Below, piece by piece: positions 8,561-17,249 of a DNA stretch of 41,838 bases. How positions within the stretch are numbered: the stretch's first letter is position 1; every line of letters begins with the position of its first letter. The position numbers and the translations under genes are program-made. The stretch is from Nesterenkonia salmonea (GTDB lineage: Bacteria; Actinomycetota; Actinomycetes; Actinomycetales; Micrococcaceae), in the NCBI RefSeq assembly GCF_005771525.1, contig NZ_VAVZ01000033.1, positions 1 to 41,838 of the forward strand, written 5' to 3'. The notes below the pieces were generated by a model. The model made no database searches. It had not been told where the DNA came from and was given only the letters and a program-made list of their open reading frames with translations.

Positions 8561-9565
8561 ATGAGCAATGACGTCACAATCGACCTCCTTGAGGACCCAC
8601 CCACTGCTGATCAGCTTCGCGCTCTGCGCGAGTTGGCCACCGCGGCCCAGTCTGTTGACGGTGCACCCCCTTTCGGCGACCAGACCTGGGTGGAGCTGAA
8701 CAAACCCACCCACGGGGACTCCAGGGTCGTTGTCTGTTACGCGTGGGCTCCGGCAGCAGACTCCACCCGGGGCACGCTGGTCGGCGCAGGCGTCGTCGTC
8801 CTGGGAGACATTGAGCAAACCCAGCACGACGCCGCCCCCCACACTTTGGAGCTGGTCATAGAACCTGATTTCCGCCAACAGGGGCTGGCTCAGCGCCTCG
8901 TCACAGTGCTCAACGCGTCCGATCCGGCATCACAACCGGGCGTGAGCCACCGGGCGTGGGCTCATGGTGGGCATCCGGGTGGGCCGAAGTTGGCTGCGCG
9001 CTTCGGGTGGAAACCGGTGCGTGAGCTGTGGCAGATGCACCTGGACAATGCGGTGGAGCTACCGCGCCGCGACCTTCCCACCGGTGTGCAGTTGAGAAGT
9101 TTCCGGCCCGGGGTCGACGACGACGCCTGGCTAGCCGCCAACGCTGAAGCGTTCGCTGACCATCCCGAGCAGGGGCGCCTCACAGTTGAGGACCTCCAGG
9201 CGCGTATGGCTGAGGAGTGGTTTTCCGCCGAAGGGTTCCTGCTGGCCTGGGATAACGCGGGGTCCGCGGAGGAACGCCTGATCGGATTTCACTGGACCAA
9301 AATCCACCGGGAGGCCCACGGCCAGCAGGTCGGCGAAGTGTACGCCGTGGGCGTGGTCCCAGCAGCTCAGGGCCGGGCACTTGGCGCCGCATTGACTGTG
9401 GCCGGCATCGAGTATTTGCGCAACCAGGGCGTGGAGTCCGTCATTTTGTATGTAGATGCTGACAACGCCGCAGCTGCGGGATTGTATAAGAAGCTCGGGT
9501 TCAGCATCAGCACTATCGACACGCAGTACGGACCCGCCAATGAACCTGGTGAAGCCTCCTCCTGA
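8561..9565 (+). CDS. mshD: Mycothiol synthase
   Basis: MshD acetylates Cys-GlcN-Ins with acetyl-CoA in the last step of mycothiol synthesis, the main low-molecular-weight thiol of actinobacteria. The 334-residue product has two tandem GNAT domains. The N-terminal one (about 1-150) has LVIEPDFRQQGLAQRLV. The active C-terminal one (about 165-330) has the acetyl-CoA loop VGVVPAAQGRALGAALTVAG and the motif-B end LYVDADNAAAAGLYKKLGF. The gene follows glnR by 27 bp but appears to have its own leaderless promoter. The pairing with glnR also occurs in Streptomyces, where the two lie a few genes apart. Confidence 0.93.
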   Translation: MSNDVTIDLLEDPPTADQLRALRELATAAQSVDGAPPFGDQTWVELNKPTHGDSRVVVCYAWAPAADSTRGTLVGAGVVVLGDIEQTQHDAAPHTLELVIEPDFRQQGLAQRLVTVLNASDPASQPGVSHRAWAHGGHPGGPKLAARFGWKPVRELWQMHLDNAVELPRRDLPTGVQLRSFRPGVDDDAWLAANAEAFADHPEQGRLTVEDLQARMAEEWFSAEGFLLAWDNAGSAEERLIGFHWTKIHREAHGQQVGEVYAVGVVPAAQGRALGAALTVAGIEYLRNQGVESVILYVDADNAAAAGLYKKLGFSISTIDTQYGPANEPGEASS

Positions 9566-9610
9566 AGTGAAGTGTCCGGCCTGCAGAAACACTGAGCAGC
9601 TCCGTCCTGA

Positions 9611-9616
9611 TATCTT
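9611..9616 (+). promoter_or_regulatory. Leaderless -10 (TATCTT) of the mutT1-like gene
   Basis: TATCTT ends six bases before the GTG at 9623. This favours GTG-9623 as the start over the in-frame ATG at 9641, whose GGAG is only three bases away. Confidence 0.45.
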
Positions 9617-9622
9617 TCACAC

Positions 9623-10639
9623 GTGACCACTTCGGAGTACATGACTGAGGTACCTCGACGGCGTAGCGCCTCCGTTGATGATGACGGGACAGACGCTGAT
9701 GTTCTCGCCGCCGGCGCGCTGGTGTGGCGGCTGCACCGGGGCAAGCTCCAGGTCCTGCTCATTCACCGCCCCCGATATGACGACTGGTCATTCCCCAAAG
9801 GCAAGCTTGACCCCGGCGAGACTCTCCCCGAATGCGCAGTGCGTGAAGTCGCTGAGGAGATCCAGCTGAAGGTACGCCTAGGCGTTCCGCTGCCGATCAC
9901 TCGTTACCAAGTGTCCAAGAAGAGCAAGCAGGGCCCAGTGACTCAGCAGAAAGAGGTTTGGTACTGGGCGGCCGAGGTCCTGGAGGGCCGCCCCCGGCCC
10001 GATGGGGATGAGACCGACGACGCTCTCTGGGCTGAACCTCAGCAGGCTCGGCAGATGCTGACGAACCCTGGAGACCTGGAGCCGCTGGACGAACTGGAGC
10101 GGCTCCACGGGCAGAACTCGCTGCGCACAGTTCCTTTCGTGGTGCTCCGCCATGCCAAAGCGAAACCACGTTCCTCATGGGCCAAGGCGGAAGCCGAACG
10201 CCCACTGGCCGCCACGGGCAAGCGACAGGCACGGTCCGTAGAGCGACTGCTGACAGCCTGGCGGCCACGGCAGATCCATTCGAGCCCGTGGAAACGGTGC
10301 GCGGAGACCATCGCACCGTACGTCAAGGAGCACCACCACAGGATCAAGTACCGCAAATCTCTGACCGAGAAGCGGGCCAAACAGAATCCGGGCAAAGCTG
10401 CCTCGCGGATCCGCCGCTCCCTGGAGTGGATGCACCCCTCCTTGGTGTGCACCCATCGCCCTGTTCTGCCGATCGTTCTCGGCGAGCTCAGTAGGTGGCT
10501 GCTTGACCGCGAGATCGGCCGGGCACTGCCCCCGGAAGACCCGTATCTGCGTCCTGGGGGCGTCGTCGTCGCCCAACAGGCCGTAGACCGCGGCGGGCGC
10601 ATCGTCTCCCTCGAGGTGTACGAGCCTCACGAGGACTGA
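9623..10639 (+). CDS. mutT1: NUDIX hydrolase fused to a histidine phosphatase domain (MutT1-like)
   Basis: MutT1-type proteins sanitise oxidised nucleotides (8-oxo-dGTP) and related diphosphates. The 338-residue product joins two domains. Residues about 28-150 are a NUDIX domain with the box running from Gly60 to Leu82 (GKLDPGETLPECAVREVAEE), including the REVAEE metal ligands. Residues about 170-335 are a SixA/RHG phosphatase domain starting FVVLRHAKAK (Arg176, His177) with SPWKRCAETIAPYV. The same fusion is known for mycobacterial MutT1. The C-terminal part is rich in Lys and Arg around 245-270. The GTG start is chosen from the leaderless -10; ATG at 9641 is the alternative. Confidence 0.88.
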   Translation: MTTSEYMTEVPRRRSASVDDDGTDADVLAAGALVWRLHRGKLQVLLIHRPRYDDWSFPKGKLDPGETLPECAVREVAEEIQLKVRLGVPLPITRYQVSKKSKQGPVTQQKEVWYWAAEVLEGRPRPDGDETDDALWAEPQQARQMLTNPGDLEPLDELERLHGQNSLRTVPFVVLRHAKAKPRSSWAKAEAERPLAATGKRQARSVERLLTAWRPRQIHSSPWKRCAETIAPYVKEHHHRIKYRKSLTEKRAKQNPGKAASRIRRSLEWMHPSLVCTHRPVLPIVLGELSRWLLDREIGRALPPEDPYLRPGGVVVAQQAVDRGGRIVSLEVYEPHED

Positions 10640-10705
10640 GCGACTGAGGGCCGGGCGATTCCTGCCCCCAGCAGACCGTCAGTGACATGACTCACAACAG
10701 GCGAC

Positions 10706-10711
10706 TACCCT
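10706..10711 (+). promoter_or_regulatory. Leaderless promoter (-35 GTGACA, -10 TACCCT) of the small GNAT gene
   Basis: TACCCT ends six bases before the ATG at 10718. A GTGACA at 10682-10687 lies 18 bp upstream and makes a reasonable -35. Confidence 0.5.
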
Positions 10712-10717
10712 TGCTGT

Positions 10718-11068
10718 ATGGGAAGACACCGCAGAAGCGAGCAGAAAAACATTCACCCGACAGCTGAGCTGGTGGTCGACCATGACCGGTGCAGGGCAGA
10801 ACTGTGGGACACAGTCCAGGGTAAGCGCACATTCATCGGGTTCGTTGGCTACGCCGAGGAGACCATAGGTGGCCAGCCTGTGTGGCTGCTGATGCACACT
10901 ATTGTCAACGATCGCTTCGGCCGGCAGGGGTACGCGCGGGCCCTGGTGACACTGCTGCTGGACAGGCTTTCCGCAGAGGGCAAAAGGTTCACCTCCGAAT
11001 GCACCTACATTGACCAATACCTCAGCCGTTATCCGGAGTACCGGAAGCATCAGGCGCTGCTGGCGTAG
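10718..11068 (+). CDS. Small GNAT-like N-acetyltransferase (Acetyltransf_CG family)
   Basis: The 116-residue product matches the short, single-domain acetyltransferases (YidJ/YjdJ-like, Pfam Acetyltransf_CG). It has a central strand region ([20 protein letters not shown]), the acetyl-CoA loop [18 protein letters not shown], and the family's C-terminal cysteine motif [18 protein letters not shown]. Substrates of this family are mostly unknown. It stops 10 bp before the thyA start, and the thyA -10 lies partly inside its last codons. Its own leaderless promoter is visible. Confidence 0.8.
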   Translation: MGRHRRSEQKNIHPTAELVVDHDRCRAELWDTVQGKRTFIGFVGYAEETIGGQPVWLLMHTIVNDRFGRQGYARALVTLLLDRLSAEGKRFTSECTYIDQYLSRYPEYRKHQALLA

Positions 11069-11071
11069 AAT
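11066..11071 (+). promoter_or_regulatory. Leaderless -10 (TAGAAT) of thyA
   Basis: TAGAAT is a near-consensus -10. It ends seven bases before the GTG at 11079, overlapping the stop codon of the preceding gene. No Shine-Dalgarno is present, so a leaderless thyA transcript is likely. Confidence 0.55.
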
Positions 11072-11078
11072 CGCCACC

Positions 11079-11885
11079 GTGACACCGATCCCCACTCCTT
11101 ATGAAGACCTTCTGGCAGAAGTGCTCCAACATGGTGCGCAGAAGTCTGACCGCACCGGCACCGGAACACGCAGCGTGTTCGGCAGGCAGATCCGCTTTGA
11201 CCTCGCTGATTCCTTCCCGCTGATCACTACCAAACGCGTGCACTTCAAGGCCGTGGCGTTGGAGTTGCTATGGTTCCTGCGCGGAGACTCCAACGCACGC
11301 TGGCTGCAGGAGCGCGGTGTCCGGATTTGGAACGAGTGGGCTGATGAGAACGGCGACCTGGGCCCCATTTACGGCGTGCAGTGGCGCTCCTGGCCTACGC
11401 CCAACGGTGGGGACATTGACCAAATCAGCACACTTGTGGATCAACTGCGCGAAAACCCTGACTCACGCCGACACGTGGTCACAGCGTGGAACCCGGGGCA
11501 GCTTGCTGAGATGGCGCTGCCACCTTGTCATATCCTCTTCCAGTTCTATGTAGCCGATGGGCGGCTGTCCTGCCAGCTGTATCAGCGCAGCGCGGACATG
11601 TTCCTGGGTGTGCCCTTCAACATTGCCAGCTACTCTCTGCTGACTCTGATGGTCGCCCAGCAGGCCGGGCTGGAACCTGGGGAGTTCATTTGGACCGGTG
11701 GAGACTGCCACATTTATAGCAACCACGAGGAGCAGGTGCGTGAGCAGCTCAGCCGCGAGGCCAGGCCCTACCCGCAGCTTCACCTGAGGCGCAGACCCGA
11801 ATCACTCTTCGCCTACGAGTTCGAGGACTTCGAAGTGCTCAACTACGACCCGCATCCGAGCATCAAGGCGCCGGTGGCCGTCTGA
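11079..11885 (+). CDS. thyA: Thymidylate synthase
   Basis: ThyA methylates dUMP to dTMP with 5,10-methylene-THF, which is oxidised to dihydrofolate. The 268-residue product is close to the E. coli length. It has the phosphate-binding [25 protein letters not shown], the catalytic [11 protein letters not shown] (Cys150), [19 protein letters not shown] and HIYSNHEEQ. The open frame extends upstream into the GNAT gene, but GTG-11079 ([12 protein letters not shown]) is the natural start and has a -10 seven bases before it. folA follows after 41 bp and regenerates the THF that ThyA consumes. Confidence 0.97.
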   Translation: MTPIPTPYEDLLAEVLQHGAQKSDRTGTGTRSVFGRQIRFDLADSFPLITTKRVHFKAVALELLWFLRGDSNARWLQERGVRIWNEWADENGDLGPIYGVQWRSWPTPNGGDIDQISTLVDQLRENPDSRRHVVTAWNPGQLAEMALPPCHILFQFYVADGRLSCQLYQRSADMFLGVPFNIASYSLLTLMVAQQAGLEPGEFIWTGGDCHIYSNHEEQVREQLSREARPYPQLHLRRRPESLFAYEFEDFEVLNYDPHPSIKAPVAV

Positions 11886-11926
11886 GTGACCACCTCCCTC
11901 GTGACCGGCACGGAAGGAATACAGCG

Positions 11927-12469
11927 ATGACCCGATCCGTAGAGGTCGGCATGATCTGGGCTGAAGCACGCGGAGGCGTGATCGGATCTGGCGGCACCAT
12001 GCCCTGGCATGTGCCGGAGGACATGGCGCACTTTCGCAGCCGCACACGGAACTGCCCGGTCGTGATGGGCAGGAAGACGTGGGACTCCCTGCCGCAGCGG
12101 TTCCGTCCGCTGCCGGGACGGACCAACATCGTCATTACCAGCGACGCCGCGACCTCACGTGAGTTGGAGGATGCAGGTGCCGTGCCGGCGTCGTCGTTGC
12201 CGGAGGCGGTGGAGATGGCGCAGAGCCGGGTCGGTTCGGCCGAAAAAGTGTGGATCATGGGCGGTGGGGCCGTCTACGCTGAGGCAGTTAACAGCGAGAT
12301 CGCCACTATTGCGTCGGTGACGCGTCTGGACTTTGAGTCCGAGGGTGACACATTCGCTCCCGTACTGGACTCGGAGCGGTGGAAGCTGGTGCATGCCGAA
12401 CCTGATCAGGGGTGGAGCACGTCAACCTCCGGGATCGGCTACCGGATAGAAACCTACCGGCGCCGCTGA
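11927..12469 (+). CDS. folA: Dihydrofolate reductase
   Basis: FolA reduces dihydrofolate to tetrahydrofolate with NADPH and is the trimethoprim target. The 180-residue product has MIWAEARGGVIGSGGTMPW (active-site Trp), HVPEDMAHFR (the catalytic acid is Glu in the usual Asp/Glu position), VVMGRKTWDSLPQRFRPLPG, the NADPH loop WIMGGGAVYAEA, and the C-terminal strand YRIETYRRR. A GGAAGGA ribosome-binding site precedes the ATG. It is directly downstream of thyA, a common pairing. Confidence 0.97.
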   Translation: MTRSVEVGMIWAEARGGVIGSGGTMPWHVPEDMAHFRSRTRNCPVVMGRKTWDSLPQRFRPLPGRTNIVITSDAATSRELEDAGAVPASSLPEAVEMAQSRVGSAEKVWIMGGGAVYAEAVNSEIATIASVTRLDFESEGDTFAPVLDSERWKLVHAEPDQGWSTSTSGIGYRIETYRRR

Positions 12470-12517
12470 GTCTGCCACGCAATAGCACCTCAGGGAACAG
12501 CGAGGCGGTCAGTTCGC

Positions 12518-12523
12518 TAGGCT
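12518..12523 (+). promoter_or_regulatory. Leaderless -10 (TAGGCT) of asd
   Basis: TAGGCT ends seven bases before the asd ATG at 12531. No Shine-Dalgarno is seen. The same hexamer serves mshD and murB. Confidence 0.5.
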
Positions 12524-12530
12524 AGGGCCT

Positions 12531-13730
12531 ATGACTTCTGCTGATCTTTCTCCTGCCCTTTCCGCTGTTTCCGACCCTTCCCCATCGGTTGGACTGATCG
12601 GCTGGCGTGGCATGGTGGGTTCGGTCCTGATGCAGCGCATGGTGAGCGAGGGCGACTTCGCACATATCAACCCTGTCTTCTTCTCCACCTCTGCTGCGGG
12701 TAGGCCCGCCCCGGAGTTCCAGGGGGCCTCCGCGGAGACTGGCACACTTCAGGACGCCTACGATCTTGACGCGCTGCTCAAGCTGCCGATCATCGTCACG
12801 ATGCAGGGCGGGGACTACACCAATGACGTCTACCCCAAGCTGCGCGCGGCCGGGTGGGACGGTATCTGGATCGACGCTGCTTCAGCGTTGCGCATGGCAG
12901 ATGAGTCGATCATTGTGCTGGACCCCATCAACCGGGATGTGATTGATGCTGGCCTGGCGGCGGGTGTGAAGGAGTTCGTAGGCGGCAACTGCACGGTGAG
13001 CTGCATGCTGATGGGTCTCGGGGGCCTGTTCAAAGAGAACCTGGTCGAGTGGGGTACCGCCATGACCTACCAGGCGGCTTCCGGTGGTGGGGCGCGGCAT
13101 ATGCGTGAACTGCTCAACCAGTTCGGCCACCTCAACGGTGTGGTGGCCGATGAGCTCGCCGATCCGGCCAGCGCCATCCTAGACATCGACCGCAGAGTGC
13201 TGCAGGCCCAGCAGGGAGAGCTGGACGCTTCCCAGTTCGGCGTCCCCTTGGCGGGCTCACTGATCCCTTGGATTGACGCTGACTTGGGCAATGGCATGTC
13301 CAAGGAGGAGCGGAAGGGTTCGGATGAGACCAATAAGATCTTAGGACGTGGCGATTCCCTTGCCCCGGGTGTGGAGCGCCGCGGTGACAGTATTCCGTTT
13401 GAGTCGCTCTGCGTCCGCGTCGGTGCGCTGCGGTCACACTCTCAGGCGCTGACTCTGAAGCTCCGCGAGGATATTCCCGTGTCGGAGATTGAGCAGATCA
13501 TCGCCGCCGGCAGCGAATGGGCCAAAGTTGTGCCCAATGAGAAGGAGGCGACCATGGAGCAGCTGACACCTGTCGCCGCCACTGGGGAGCTGACCATCCC
13601 AGTGGGTCGCATCCGGAAGCTTGAGATGGGGCCGGAGTACATCTCAGCCTTCACCATTGGTGATCAGCTGCTCTGGGGTGCTGCTGAGCCGCTGCGCCGG
13701 ATGCTGCTGATCGCTATCGGCAAGCTCTGA
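12531..13730 (+). CDS. asd: Aspartate-semialdehyde dehydrogenase, E. coli-like type
   Basis: Asd reduces aspartyl phosphate to aspartate semialdehyde, the branch point to lysine/diaminopimelate, threonine and methionine. The 399-residue product has a short N-terminal extension, then the NADP loop [27 protein letters not shown], the catalytic GGNCTVSCM (Cys154), [16 protein letters not shown], and [15 protein letters not shown]. It resembles the long proteobacterial Asd, not the shorter lysC-linked actinobacterial form. As far as I recall, other Micrococcaceae share this type, so recent transfer is not implied. It is followed after 16 bp by a DJ-1/PfpI gene. Confidence 0.95.
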   Translation: MTSADLSPALSAVSDPSPSVGLIGWRGMVGSVLMQRMVSEGDFAHINPVFFSTSAAGRPAPEFQGASAETGTLQDAYDLDALLKLPIIVTMQGGDYTNDVYPKLRAAGWDGIWIDAASALRMADESIIVLDPINRDVIDAGLAAGVKEFVGGNCTVSCMLMGLGGLFKENLVEWGTAMTYQAASGGGARHMRELLNQFGHLNGVVADELADPASAILDIDRRVLQAQQGELDASQFGVPLAGSLIPWIDADLGNGMSKEERKGSDETNKILGRGDSLAPGVERRGDSIPFESLCVRVGALRSHSQALTLKLREDIPVSEIEQIIAAGSEWAKVVPNEKEATMEQLTPVAATGELTIPVGRIRKLEMGPEYISAFTIGDQLLWGAAEPLRRMLLIAIGKL

Positions 13731-13746
13731 CGGGCCTGCCTCTCTC

Positions 13747-14430
13747 ATGACGGCTCCGCTGCAGATTGTTGCTCTGCTCTTTCCGAATGTCACCCAGCTG
13801 GACCTGACGGGCCCTGCCCAGGTCTTCGCGAGGTTTCCCGACGCTCAGGTGCACTTCGTCTGGAAGGATCAGAACCCGGTGCCCACCGATTCCGGGTTTT
13901 CGATCGTTCCCACCTCGACGTTCCAGGAGGCACCTCAGGCGGATGTGCTGTTCGTACCGGGGGGTGCGGGGGCCTTTGAACTCTTTGAGGACGACGCCGC
14001 ACTGAGCTTCATTGCGGAGCAGGCAGCAGGTGCCCGACTTATCACCAGTGTGTGCACCGGGTCATTCACCCTCGCCGCAGCGGGGCTGCTCGGTGGTAAA
14101 CGCGCCACCAGCCACTGGGCGTCTCTGCACATGCTCGAAGACTTTGGTGCGGAACCGGTTCGGGAACGCGTGGTGCGGGACGGTCGAATCATCACTGGTG
14201 CGGGCGTCACCAGCGGCATTGACTTCGCCCTCACTTTGGCGGTCGAGCTCTATGACGAAAGTGTGGCTCGGGAGATCCAGCTCTACATTGAGTATGATCC
14301 TGCACCGCCGTTCGACGCCGGCTCACCGTCGCGACCTGAGGCTGACCAACAGGCCGTCAAAGAACGCATCGCCTCTGTCACGGAGCACCGCTCCCCCATG
14401 GTGGCCCGCGCAGTGCAGCGCCTCCGATAG
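13747..14430 (+). CDS. DJ-1/PfpI family protein
   Basis: The 227-residue product has the DJ-1/PfpI fold: an early acid-containing strand (FPNVTQLDLTGPAQVF), LFVPGGAGAFELF, and a nucleophile elbow TSVCTGSFTLAAAGLLGGKR with the conserved cysteine near residue 102, followed by ATSHW. This arrangement is shared with isonitrile hydratase and the sensing domain of GATase1-like AraC regulators, but no helix-turn-helix domain is attached. Activity could be isonitrile hydration, glyoxalase or chaperone; the sequence does not decide. It follows asd by 16 bp without a clear promoter, so co-transcription is likely. A strong hairpin follows its stop. Confidence 0.8.
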   Translation: MTAPLQIVALLFPNVTQLDLTGPAQVFARFPDAQVHFVWKDQNPVPTDSGFSIVPTSTFQEAPQADVLFVPGGAGAFELFEDDAALSFIAEQAAGARLITSVCTGSFTLAAAGLLGGKRATSHWASLHMLEDFGAEPVRERVVRDGRIITGAGVTSGIDFALTLAVELYDESVAREIQLYIEYDPAPPFDAGSPSRPEADQQAVKERIASVTEHRSPMVARAVQRLR

Positions 14431-14434
14431 GGCG

Positions 14435-14452
14435 GGAGCCCACCTGGGCTCC
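14435..14452 (+). terminator. Hairpin after the asd-PfpI unit
   Basis: GGAGCCCA (14435-14442) and TGGGCTCC (14445-14452) form a perfect 8-bp stem four bases past the stop codon. Only two bases separate the arms, so a slightly opened loop is expected. No U-tract follows, as is frequent in actinobacteria. Confidence 0.6.
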
Positions 14453-14487
14453 AAACTGTTCCCGGAACACGGAAAATTTGACAGACT

Positions 14488-14515
14488 GAGGTGATGGAGA
14501 GACTTACATCACCTC
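14488..14515. promoter_or_regulatory. Perfect inverted repeat over the XRE gene start (possible operator)
   Basis: GAGGTGAT (14488-14495) and ATCACCTC (14508-14515) are perfect inverted copies with a 12-bp spacer, so half-site centres are 20 bp apart, about two helical turns. The repeat covers the putative Shine-Dalgarno and start codon. A consensus TTGACA lies just upstream at 14478-14483. It could be an autorepression operator for a dimeric XRE protein or an RNA hairpin that hides the start. Confidence 0.5.
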
Positions 14516-14811
14516 TGACACCCGATTTGGCTCGCGCCGGTCGCGCCCTGACACGGGTCTCAGTTGAGGTGATCGCTGAGGCCGCCAACCTTGGTAGCCA
14601 GCAGGTCCGCGATTTCGAGCATCGCGGTATCTCTCTGAGCGCAGTAGACAACGACTCTCTGCGTGTTGCGCTGGAAGAGTTCGGTGTGGTTTTCTTCGCA
14701 GAGGATTCCCATGGCGGCTCTGGCGTCCGCCGGAAGCACTCCGCGCTGAAGGTCAGCCAATTGCATAGCTGGGAGGCTGAGGGCGGCCCCGCCTACGAAG
14801 ACGACATCTGA
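14494..14811 (+). CDS. Small XRE-family transcription regulator
   Basis: The product (about 105 residues) carries a Cro/C1-type helix-turn-helix. LTPDLARAGRALTRVSVEVI is helix 1, EAANLGSQQVRDFEHRGIS spans the turn and recognition helix, and SLRVALEEFGVVFF with GGSGVRRK follows, the layout of a common family of small XRE proteins. The C-terminus (SWEAEGGPAYEDDI) is acidic and unassigned. GTG-14491 is an alternative start. A TTGACA at 14478-14483 and a perfect inverted repeat over the start suggest autoregulation. No partner toxin or phage gene is adjacent. Confidence 0.7.
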   Translation: MERLTSPLTPDLARAGRALTRVSVEVIAEAANLGSQQVRDFEHRGISLSAVDNDSLRVALEEFGVVFFAEDSHGGSGVRRKHSALKVSQLHSWEAEGGPAYEDDI

Positions 14812-15178
14812 GGCCTACTACGTGGAGCTACGCGCGCGGGCGTTCGTTGAAGAGCTCCCGGGGGCTGGTGCCGAGCATGGAGGCTAGGGAAGTGCCGGCT
14901 TGAAAGCGCGCCGCAAGATGCGGTGGGGGCGTCGAGAGGTGAACTGGGGAGCCTGTTTCGAACAGGCTAAGAATCAGGGTGTGGTCGTCGGGGGTGGGCA
15001 TGGCCAGCCTTTCTCCATCGGTTCTGGCGTTAGCACCCGGCCTGGGCATTGCAGGATAATCCCGCCCCGGGTTGCTGCGACGTCATCGGGCCAGACCCCT
15101 CAGTCGCTCTGGATGGTTGATTGCTCTGCCACACTAAAGACTCACGTGAACACAAATCAAGAAAAGTGACTTATATGT
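14812..15178. other. 367-bp region without a supported gene
   Basis: This gap separates the XRE gene from the convergent aldo/keto reductase gene. It holds a minus-strand open frame of 73 codons (14828-15049; ends MLGTSPRELFNERPRA) and an overlapping plus-strand frame of 89 codons. Neither has a recognisable family or convincing start signal. A near-perfect palindrome, AGCCTGTT-TCG-AACAGGCT, lies at 14950-14968. GTGAAC and GTTCAC form a longer-range inverted repeat near 15147-15182, by the reductase stop. The region may be remnant sequence or a convergent terminator zone. Confidence 0.4.
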
Positions 15179-16219
15179 TCACATGGAATGGGCTCCGGAT
15201 GCTCGAGGCAAGAGCGCTTCACGGCCTCCGGACACCCACGCTGGCGAGAAACTGCGATCACCGCTCACCTCATCCGCGAGCGCATCCAAAGCGGCCACGA
15301 GCTCAACGCTGAGCTGGCCGTCGAGGCCGGTGAGAAGTTCATCAAGATGCTGAACATAGCGAGTGCCCGGGATGATCGAGAGTTTCAAGTCAGCACCAGC
15401 GGCCTTTGTAAACAGCCAGGCTAGGGCCAGTCCGGGGGTCGGCAGACCGGCATCCGCAGCCATCTGCCTGGCCTTGTTCGCCAACTGGTGATTATGACCA
15501 AGATTCTCTGGCGCGAACCAGGGGAACTTATGCCGAGCGTCGCTCTCCCCCAGCGCCTCGGGATCGAACCTATCTGTGAGAAGCCCGCGCGCCACTGGCG
15601 AGAAGGCGACGAACCCGATACCGAGTTCGGCGCAGGTGGGAATAACGTACTCCTCAACGTCGCGGGCGAAAATGCTCCATTCAGATTGGATCGCGGTGAT
15701 CGGATGCGTCTGATGTGCTCGCCGGATTTCTTGTGCGGTGACCTCGGAGAGCCCGATGCTGCGCACTTTTCCTGCGCTGATCAGCTCCCCGAGGGCTCCC
15801 ACAGATTCTTCAATGGGTACATCCGGGTCTGGTCGATGCAGGTAGTAGAGATCGACGTAGTCGGTGCCAAGCCGCTGCAGCGACAGGTCGATCTGCTCTT
15901 GAATATGCTCTGGGCGGCCATTGACACTGCGCTTGCCGGCCTCACCTTTTGGCTCGATGCCACACTTGGTAGCCAACGTGATGTCATCTCTGCGGCCCTC
16001 AAGGAACCGGCCAAGAATTGTTTCGCTCAGGCCCAAACCGTAGATATTCGCCGTGTCGATGAACGTCACACCACGGTCGTAAATCTCCTGAAGCAGCTTC
16101 AAGGCGGCCGGCTCGTCGATGGGACCGTAGGCCCCCGCGAGCGACATCGCACCGTAGCCGAAGGCGGTAGTGGTCAGTGTTTGACGGCCGGTGCCGAGGT
16201 CAGTGGTGCGCAGCGTCAT
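15179..16219 (-). CDS. Aldo/keto reductase
   Basis: This is an NADPH-dependent oxidoreductase of the AKR13/YakC-like group, which reduces aldehydes or ketones. The 346-residue TIM-barrel product shows the catalytic tetrad: Asp in FIDTANIYG with the nearby Tyr, Lys in LATKCG, and His in YYLHRPDPDVP. Further motifs are GKVRSIGLSEV, QSEWSIFARDVE and the cofactor segment SIIPGTRYVQHLDE. The substrate is unknown. A GAGGGGG ribosome-binding site precedes the ATG. It starts 13 bp after the sulfurtransferase gene on the same strand and is probably co-transcribed. Confidence 0.9.
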   Translation of the reverse strand: MTLRTTDLGTGRQTLTTTAFGYGAMSLAGAYGPIDEPAALKLLQEIYDRGVTFIDTANIYGLGLSETILGRFLEGRRDDITLATKCGIEPKGEAGKRSVNGRPEHIQEQIDLSLQRLGTDYVDLYYLHRPDPDVPIEESVGALGELISAGKVRSIGLSEVTAQEIRRAHQTHPITAIQSEWSIFARDVEEYVIPTCAELGIGFVAFSPVARGLLTDRFDPEALGESDARHKFPWFAPENLGHNHQLANKARQMAADAGLPTPGLALAWLFTKAAGADLKLSIIPGTRYVQHLDELLTGLDGQLSVELVAALDALADEVSGDRSFSPAWVSGGREALLPRASGAHSM

Positions 16220-16232
16220 ATGGTTGGCCCCC

Positions 16233-17114
16233 TCAGCGTCCAGGTTCGCTGCCGACGGCGATGGGCAGCCGCACCGAGTTACCCCATTCGGTCCATGAAC
16301 CGTCGTAGTTGCGGACGTTCTTGTAACCGAGCAAGTGCTTCAGCACGAACCACGTGTGGCTGGACCGCTCACCGATACGGCAATAGGCGATAACATTTTC
16401 CGCCTCGCCCACTCCGGCTTCGTCCTTGTAGATCTGCTCGAGCTCATCACGGGACTTGAAGGTACCGTCGTCGTTGGCTGCCCGCGCCCAGGGCACCGAT
16501 GAGGCCGTGGGGATATGACCACCTCGCAGTGCGCCTTCTTTGTCTTCGAACCCTGGCGCAGAGGTGACTTCACCGGTGTACTCAGCCGGTGAGCGGACAT
16601 CGACCAGCGGTCCGTTTCCGATGTGGGCGAGCACATCTTCACGGAAAGCGCGCCATTGGTCATCATTGCGACGGGCGGGAACAGGGTACTCGGCACGAAC
16701 GGGGGTGGGAACCTCAGTGGTGACTTCCCGGCCCTCGTCGATCCATTTCTGACGTCCACCATCGAGCAGTCGGAGATCATGATGACCGAACAACGTGAAG
16801 ACCCAGAGCGCATAAGCCGCCCACCAGTTGGATTTGTCACCGTAGAAAACCAACGTGGTGTCGGGAGTGATGCCCTTGGAGCCAACGAACTCAGCGAACT
16901 GTTGTTCATTGATGAAGTCCCGAGCGACTGAATCATTGAGATCGGTGTGCCAGTCGATCTTGATGGCTCCGGGGATGTGCCCTGTTTCGTAGAGAAGCAC
17001 ATCTTCATTGGACTCCAACACCACCACATTGGGGTCATCTTTGTGCTCTGCGAGCCATTCGGTGCTCACAAGAGCATTCGGGTTGGCGTACTGCATCAGA
17101 TCCTTAGTCATCAT
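16233..17114 (-). CDS. Thiosulfate sulfurtransferase (CysA2/rhodanese type)
   Basis: The two-domain rhodanese transfers sulfane sulfur, typically from thiosulfate to cyanide or other acceptors. The 293-residue product has an inactive N-terminal domain ([28 protein letters not shown]) and an active C-terminal one ([12 protein letters not shown]). The catalytic loop is [20 protein letters not shown], with Cys245 as nucleophile. This CRIGERSSH loop matches mycobacterial CysA2/CysA3 and Corynebacterium homologues. A GAGAGGCAGG site precedes the ATG at 17114. It is transcribed away from a second sulfurtransferase gene, and their starts are 135 bp apart. Confidence 0.92.
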   Translation of the reverse strand: MMTKDLMQYANPNALVSTEWLAEHKDDPNVVVLESNEDVLLYETGHIPGAIKIDWHTDLNDSVARDFINEQQFAEFVGSKGITPDTTLVFYGDKSNWWAAYALWVFTLFGHHDLRLLDGGRQKWIDEGREVTTEVPTPVRAEYPVPARRNDDQWRAFREDVLAHIGNGPLVDVRSPAEYTGEVTSAPGFEDKEGALRGGHIPTASSVPWARAANDDGTFKSRDELEQIYKDEAGVGEAENVIAYCRIGERSSHTWFVLKHLLGYKNVRNYDGSWTEWGNSVRLPIAVGSEPGR

Positions 17115-17236
17115 GGCCTGCCTCTCAGTTGGGTTGCCTTCAATGTGTCACAGCGGACACAACAACATGCATCCACGTTAACGTCCATGACAATCCCTGC
17201 CCCGGCCCCAGAGAAATCGGAGATCAGGGAGCCTTG

Positions 17237-17242
17237 TAAAGT
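17237..17242 (+). promoter_or_regulatory. Leaderless -10 (TAAAGT) of the mercaptopyruvate sulfurtransferase gene
   Basis: TAAAGT ends seven bases before the ATG at 17250. It supports that start over the in-frame ATG at 17187. Confidence 0.5.
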
Positions 17243-17249
17243 CAGTGGG

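Noticed and set aside
14828-15049. 73-codon minus-strand frame as a gene
   Set aside because: No family, no good start signal, and an overlapping plus-strand frame of similar length. Kept only as a note within the non-coding region.
15488-16393. 301-codon plus-strand frame
   Set aside because: It is antisense to the aldo/keto reductase, whose catalytic tetrad is clear.
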